NCBI RefSeq assembly: GCF_018141545.1
Contig: NZ_CP064357.1
Location: forward strand, 620,001-684,000
Length of the DNA stretch: 64,000 nucleotides
From: Miltoncostaea oceani
Lineage (GTDB): Bacteria > Actinomycetota > Thermoleophilia > Miltoncostaeales > Miltoncostaeaceae
Direction: 5' to 3'
Shown here: in pieces, positions 59,846-64,000 of the stretch
How the letters are laid out: each line of letters begins with the position of its first letter
How positions within the stretch are numbered: position 1 is the stretch's first letter
The notes under the pieces: generated by a model
What the model was told of the DNA's origin: nothing
Database searches by the model: none
Seen by the model: the letters and a program-made list of their open reading frames with translations, nothing else
Translations under genes and position numbers: made by a program

Positions 59846-60426
59846 GGGCCCTCCTCCGCTTGTGCGAGAAGCGTCGCCGCGTCGCGGATCGTGACGCCGC
59901 GTGAGAGGACCGCCATCAGCGCGTCCTCGGCGTCGTCCGAGCTGAGGCCGCGGCTCTCCAGCGCCTCACGCGCCTCGACGAACAGGCAGACGGGCACCGG
60001 CAGCGCAGCCGGCAGGTTGACCACCCGGGCGCGCTCGATCTCTGAGATCAGCTGGCTGGCGCGCTTGTCGGCGATCCCCGGCATGCGGGTGAAGAAAGAC
60101 CTGTCGCGCCCTGCCGCCGCCCGGAGGATGTCGATGGTGCGGCCGGACCCGACGACCGCCTGCGCGCTTGCGGGGCCGATCCCGTGGATCAGGCCGAGCG
60201 CGCGGAAGAGGTCCCGACGCACCGGGTCTGAGAACGCATAGAGCTCAGGCCCCTGATCGCTCCAGAGCATGTGCAGGCTGAGGACCACCACTCCCCCGCG
60301 CCGGCTCTCGATCGTCTCGAGGTCACGGGCGCTGATCAGGGCGCTGAGGCCGAGCGGGCCCACGCCGAAGAACACCCGATCAGCGCGGGCGGTCCAGTCG
60401 TGGATCTGGGCGTGGTCGAGGAACAT
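59842..60426 (-). CDS. RuvA-like protein with HhH domain
   Basis: 194 aa, the length of RuvA. The middle holds two helix-hairpin-helix units (LFRALGLIHGIGPASAQAVV; FFTRMPGIADKRASQLISEIE) like RuvA domain II. The C-terminus (LESRGLSSDDAEDALMAVLSRG) resembles the RuvB-contacting domain III. The N-terminal OB part is diverged (the usual MI..l.G.v opening is absent). No ruvB or ruvC is next to it; instead it is translationally coupled to the LCP gene. It may be a paralogue that binds branched DNA, with the housekeeping ruvABC elsewhere. Confidence 0.75.
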   Translation of the reverse strand: MFLDHAQIHDWTARADRVFFGVGPLGLSALISARDLETIESRRGGVVVLSLHMLWSDQGPELYAFSDPVRRDLFRALGLIHGIGPASAQAVVGSGRTIDILRAAAGRDRSFFTRMPGIADKRASQLISEIERARVVNLPAALPVPVCLFVEAREALESRGLSSDDAEDALMAVLSRGVTIRDAATLLAQAEEGP

Positions 60427-60582
60427 CGTCAGGCACGAGCGACACTAGGCGCGCCGTTCGAGATCCCGCGCAGCCTTCGCACAGCGGGGATGGACGCGCT
60501 CGCCGAACAGCGAGGTGAGTGCCAAGGGCAGTCTGGCCGCCCGGCGGGATCGATCCACTCGGGGATCTCCGCGGGAGGCCCG

Positions 60583-62124
60583 TTACCGGGCCTGCGTCGG
60601 CTCCCCCGAGACGATGAGAGCCGAGCCGCGGTCCGCCCGCGTGCCAGGTGCCCCCTCCGTGTCGCCGGCGGGTCCCAGCGGCGCTGGTGAGGAGACCTCC
60701 GGGGCCGACGCCCCGGCTGCTGGCAGGGCGGGCTGGGGAGCCGGTCTGGGCGGGTTCGTGTCTCGCGGGCGGTTGGCGCCCTTGGGGTCGATCCGGAGCG
60801 CGGTGTGAGCGGCGAGTCGCCGGCTACGGATGAGAGGGTCCGAGAGCCTCTCGACGAGCTCGTACAGGGGCCAGCGACGATCAGGCCGCGGGTCTCCGAT
60901 GTAGGCCGCGACGGGATCTTGCCAGCCTCCTGCCTCCAGCTCGGCCCGCGACACCAGGATGATCGGCGCCGGCCGGGTGATCCCCCGGCTCACGAGGACC
61001 TCACGCAGCCGCATCCCGATCTTGCGCACGCGCGAGGCGATCTCGAAGACCATGATCACCGGGACCGAGTACTCATCGATGTCCAGCTGGGGGAACCTCT
61101 TGCCGGCCGCTCCCGAGAGCGCCAGGGCGTGGTAGCCGAGAAGCTGATCGACGACGTCCGGGATCAGACGCGAGCCACGGTCGAACTCGAGGTAGAAGGG
61201 GCAGGCCCACGAGCTCGGCCAGCCCGGACGTGGATCCACGAGCGAGCCACTGACACTGGCGAACCCGTCGGGGAGGACGAGCCGGCGCTCCCCGCGCAGC
61301 CGGTCCTGGAACGAGAGGCCCATGTGGCGGGGGCCGTACCAGTTGACCGGGGGGACATCCAGACGCACACGGGCCCCGCGACTTGAGACCTCGCCGCCGC
61401 GCGCGAGCTCGCCCATGCGTGCGATCAGCATGTTCGCCATCAGGTCGTGGGTCAGGAGCTTGGTCCCGATCTGGTCGGGCCGGACGGTGAAGTGCTCGGG
61501 CCACACACGGGCCTGGTAGCGCGCCTCGACCCAGGGCGTCGAATCGCGGCCGAGGAACCACAGGGGTTCACCGTCGGGGCGCCCGAAGAGCGGCTTGGGC
61601 GGATACCAGCGGTAGAGGAAGTCATGGCGGGCGAGGCCGAGCAGGTCCGTGACCACCTCGGAGTTCTTCGACAGCCGCTGGCGCCGCGGCGGGTAGTAGA
61701 GGGGGGCGATCATCTCCGCCGTGACGAAGCGCATCCGCCATACGAGGTCGATGATGGACCGCAGGTGGGGCCGGGCACGCTCGATCGAGGCGATCAGCAG
61801 CTCCCGGTTGATCCGCCGCCCCGGCCGCGGCTGGAGGACCTGATGGTCGCGGAAGTGCTCGAGCACCGCGCGGGCGCTCATGGCCGATCCCGATGCGCCA
61901 AGGCGATCGGAGATCTGGTCGGCGCCGTCGTGCTGGTAGGCCCAGAGGCGCCAGAGCTCGACCGAGGCCTCGTCGTCGACGCTCCTGGAGTAGGCACGGC
62001 ACAGCTGACACGTCGAAGAGCCCATTGGATCGCGACAGTAGGCGGCCCTGAGACGCCCTGAGCCCAACCTCCGGCCGTCACGGTTATAGAGAAGGGCCCT
62101 CTCGGGACCATCAGCCCCGTCCAC
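60583..62124 (-). CDS. Replication-relaxation-like protein
   Basis: 513 aa from GTG 62124. Near the N-terminus is a Cys cluster (YCRDPMGSSTCQLCRAY) that may bind zinc. The central part follows the replication-relaxation pattern: a winged helix (RMRFVTAEMIAPLYYPPRRQRLSKNSEVVTDLLGLARHDFLYRW), LTHDLMANMLIARM, LVLPDGFASVSG, and FYLEFDRGSRLIPDVVDQLLGYHAL. The last three resemble a PD-(D/E)xK-like nuclease core with Asp and Glu in place. The C-terminal 80 residues are Pro/Ala-rich and disordered. This family is usual on plasmids and conjugative elements, so its presence here hints at a mobile origin, though no other transfer genes are nearby. Confidence 0.75.
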   Translation of the reverse strand: MDGADGPERALLYNRDGRRLGSGRLRAAYCRDPMGSSTCQLCRAYSRSVDDEASVELWRLWAYQHDGADQISDRLGASGSAMSARAVLEHFRDHQVLQPRPGRRINRELLIASIERARPHLRSIIDLVWRMRFVTAEMIAPLYYPPRRQRLSKNSEVVTDLLGLARHDFLYRWYPPKPLFGRPDGEPLWFLGRDSTPWVEARYQARVWPEHFTVRPDQIGTKLLTHDLMANMLIARMGELARGGEVSSRGARVRLDVPPVNWYGPRHMGLSFQDRLRGERRLVLPDGFASVSGSLVDPRPGWPSSWACPFYLEFDRGSRLIPDVVDQLLGYHALALSGAAGKRFPQLDIDEYSVPVIMVFEIASRVRKIGMRLREVLVSRGITRPAPIILVSRAELEAGGWQDPVAAYIGDPRPDRRWPLYELVERLSDPLIRSRRLAAHTALRIDPKGANRPRDTNPPRPAPQPALPAAGASAPEVSSPAPLGPAGDTEGAPGTRADRGSALIVSGEPTQAR

Positions 62125-62476
62125 GTCTCGCCCAGCATCACGGGCCCATCCGCTGCTGACGCAAAATCCCCTGCAAATAACAACCTATGAGTCGCCATAC
62201 GCCGCCCACCGGCCGCCGCGCACCTCCCCCGCCACGCCTTCCACACAACCCTCCTCGTGACAAAAGCCTCCTTCCCCGGAGGTCGTACGGCCCCCGTGTA
62301 AGCCTCTCGATGAGCCACCAACCCCTGATGGCCTGAGTCGGCTACGGCTCCAAAGGTATGAATCTCGTAGGAAAACGCTGCGCCGGTGACACTGGGAGCC
62401 GCCCTGGCACGAATCATGGAGGACGAGCCCTGCTGGCACCCCGCGTGCCGGCAGAGCGAAACCCTCCCGAAGACAG
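62125..62476. other. Divergent intergenic region
   Basis: About 350 bases between divergent genes. No gene or strong hairpin is seen. Confidence 0.45.
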
Positions 62477-63556
62477 GTGACCGCTGTGCTCTCAGCTGCC
62501 TCCGCTGGTTCGCAACGGCTGCTCGGGCGTGGCCCGGCCCGGATTCCCGGGCGCGACGCGGCTCGGATGCCAGGATCCGACACGACTCGGATGCTCAGCG
62601 CACTCGAGACACTGTTCGTCCCGCGCTCGCTCCTGCTCGCAGCCCAGGAGGCCGCGGCTCAAAAGCCCCCTCGGCATGACCGCCTCCAGGACGCGATCAA
62701 CTCCAGTGCCAGTCTCACCATCCATCTCTTCCGTGTCGGCATGTCGGCGCCCACAGCTCCCACCTCAGTAGGGACCGACGTGATGGGGCTCTCATCGCGC
62801 CTTGGCTACCCCTGGCTGCTGGAGACCCTCCAGGGCCTGCGTCAGCACTCGACGGACGGGTGCTTCCGATCGGTCGCTCGTGTCCGCCATGACGTCTCGG
62901 TTGCCGCGATCGCGGCCGCTCTGGCCGGCGACCTCTGCCCGCGCCGGGTCGAGAGCGCGCGCCTGGCCGGACTGCTCCACGACATCGGCGAGCACCTGCT
63001 GATCCGTCTGATCGGTCTCGAGGGCGATCGCGAATCATCCGACGACTCGCCGGAGGCGGATCGGAGACTCCGCGCCGACCATGCAAGCGTCGGTGCCTGG
63101 GCTTGCCGGCAGGTCGGCTTCTCCCCCGACATCGTCCGGGCGGTCGAGTCCCACCATCGCCTCGACCCGCCGATCGGTTCACTGGAGCGTTGCGTCTGGC
63201 TGGCCGAGGCCATCACCCATGCGGATGACTCGGAGGAGGGCTACCGACGGGCGATCGCCGCAGCGGAAGCGGTTGGGGTGAGCCGCGAGCGGGTGGAGAT
63301 CCTGGCCGCGATCTCGAGCGGCTCCTGTTCGGTCGCCTCGGCATTGTCGATGAACCGCGTCGACAATCCCCTCGCCCCGCGTCAGCGACAGATCATGCGT
63401 CTGCTCGCCGCCGGCGTCGCGCCGCCGGAGATCGCAGTCCGGCTGCGAATCGCCCGTTCGACCGTCCACAACACCCTGTCGCAGATCTACCGGAAGCTCG
63501 GCGTCAGGGACTCGGTGCAGGCCGTCCTTCTCTGCGAGCGGCAGGGCTGGCTCTAG
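62477..63556 (+). CDS. HDOD-LuxR fusion signal protein
   Basis: 359 aa from GTG 62477; the domain proper starts near ATG 62591, so the true start is uncertain. Residues about 70-290 are an HDOD domain with HD-type residues (SVARVRHDVSVAAIAAALAG, ESARLAGLLHDIGEHLLI, DHASVGAWACRQVGFSPDIVRAVESHH). Residues about 298-359 are a LuxR-type HTH (LAPRQRQIMRLLAAGVAPPEIAVRLRIARSTVHNTLSQIYRKLGVRDSVQAVLL). A direct HDOD-HTH fusion implies that a metabolite- or nucleotide-sensing domain controls DNA binding in one protein. It probably regulates transcription in response to stress or c-di-nucleotide signals (inference). Confidence 0.85.
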   Translation: MTAVLSAASAGSQRLLGRGPARIPGRDAARMPGSDTTRMLSALETLFVPRSLLLAAQEAAAQKPPRHDRLQDAINSSASLTIHLFRVGMSAPTAPTSVGTDVMGLSSRLGYPWLLETLQGLRQHSTDGCFRSVARVRHDVSVAAIAAALAGDLCPRRVESARLAGLLHDIGEHLLIRLIGLEGDRESSDDSPEADRRLRADHASVGAWACRQVGFSPDIVRAVESHHRLDPPIGSLERCVWLAEAITHADDSEEGYRRAIAAAEAVGVSRERVEILAAISSGSCSVASALSMNRVDNPLAPRQRQIMRLLAAGVAPPEIAVRLRIARSTVHNTLSQIYRKLGVRDSVQAVLLCERQGWL

Positions 63557-63651
63557 TTGCGGCGTGTCAACCGCGGCGCCCGATCGACGCCTCCGGGTGT
63601 GGCGCATGTCGACGCGGTCGGCGCCGCGCCTCCCCGCTCGCTAGACGCCCC

Positions 63652-64000
63652 TCAGACCAGCCTGGTGCGGGGCGCGAGCGCGACGCTGGTCCCGGGGTCG
63701 CCGCCAAGCTCCCGGTAGATCGACGAGACTCCCGCGACCCAGTTGGCGTTCAGGCCAGCGGGGTCGTTGCCGGCGCCGATCGGCGCCCACTTGGCAGCGA
63801 TCTCCACGATGCTCTCACGGCCCTCGGCCAGGTAGTAGGCGGACAGCCCCTTTGCCACCGTCTCGATGTTCTCCTCCCAGCTTGCAAAGGGCAGGTGAGG
63901 TCCCCAGCCGAAGGCGTTGTTCACGGCCGCGCCGGGGCCAGCGGTGCCGAGGAGGCTCTCGTGTCGCGCGACGGCGACGAGGAACGCCGGGGAGATGCCG
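63652..64000 (-). CDS. Glucosaminidase-like protein, cut by window edge
   Basis: Only the C-terminal 115 residues are in the window; the frame is open to base 64000. It reads ISPAFLVAVARHESLLGTAGPG and NNAFGWGPHLPFASWEENIETVAKGL. This fits the glucosaminidase/lysozyme-like pattern (catalytic Glu in 'a.HES..Gt', then 'NNaFGwGp...f.sw...i..va..l') of peptidoglycan hydrolases. Its substrate would be peptidoglycan, fitting the nearby LCP cell-wall gene. The N-terminus and any signal peptide lie outside. Confidence 0.75.
   Translation of the reverse strand, partial: GISPAFLVAVARHESLLGTAGPGAAVNNAFGWGPHLPFASWEENIETVAKGLSAYYLAEGRESIVEIAAKWAPIGAGNDPAGLNANWVAGVSSIYRELGGDPGTSVALAPRTRLV

Overview
This window is very GC-rich, uses GTG starts often, and many of its cotranscribed genes overlap by 4 bases (ATGA/GTGA). 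It carries only free-living chromosomal gene types: an LCP cell-wall ligase, a DUF1385 membrane protein, DUF1501/DUF1800 export proteins, a HDOD-LuxR regulator and a tRNA operon. Together with dense ECF sigma factors and several probable leaderless genes, this suggests a high-GC actinobacterium, perhaps of the Thermoleophilia/Solirubrobacterales type. That placement is inference; no rRNA or marker gene is present to prove it.

Layout. 0.5-4.5 kb: secreted proteins, a DUF4331 protein and a TPR protein. 4.6-5.9 kb: a decayed IS3-family insertion sequence. 6-11.8 kb: small secreted or membrane proteins, a nonsense-mutated antitoxin-like copy and a 69-base hairpin repeat. 12-35 kb: a striking block of six ECF sigma factors. 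Each is translationally coupled to a single-pass membrane protein with a short cytosolic anti-sigma-like head. Five of the six heads carry a large extracytoplasmic domain, four of them made of propeller-like repeats, and extra secreted propeller proteins lie alongside. 35-41.6 kb: two very large uncharacterised proteins (1192 and 947 aa). 41.6-47.9 kb: an accessory stretch with a HipB-like HTH protein without HipA, a ribbon-helix-helix-like protein, DUF805, DUF3644 and small membrane proteins. 48-50.8 kb: a two-gene unit of a repeat-type DNA-binding protein and a DDE transposase-like protein with an inserted zinc knuckle. 51-51.8 kb: four tRNA genes (minus strand, Phe-Tyr-Trp-Cys). 52-64 kb: a lipoprotein, a cupredoxin-DUF1800-DUF1501 operon, DUF1385, LCP with a RuvA-like protein, a replication-relaxation-like protein, HDOD-LuxR and the end of a glucosaminidase-like gene.

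The most exciting signal is upstream of the tRNA operon. A 22-codon ORF with the run Tyr-Tyr-Cys-Trp-Phe is followed by an intrinsic terminator with seven T residues, and then by tRNA-Phe, tRNA-Tyr, tRNA-Trp and tRNA-Cys. The four amino acids in the run are exactly the four served by the tRNAs. A 12-bp alternative helix inside the leader overlaps the terminator stem. This has every part expected of a ribosome-mediated transcription attenuator that senses shortage of the charged tRNAs it makes. The second notable feature is the expansion of ECF sigma/membrane-propeller pairs, which looks like a paralogous family of surface-sensing or surface-display modules.
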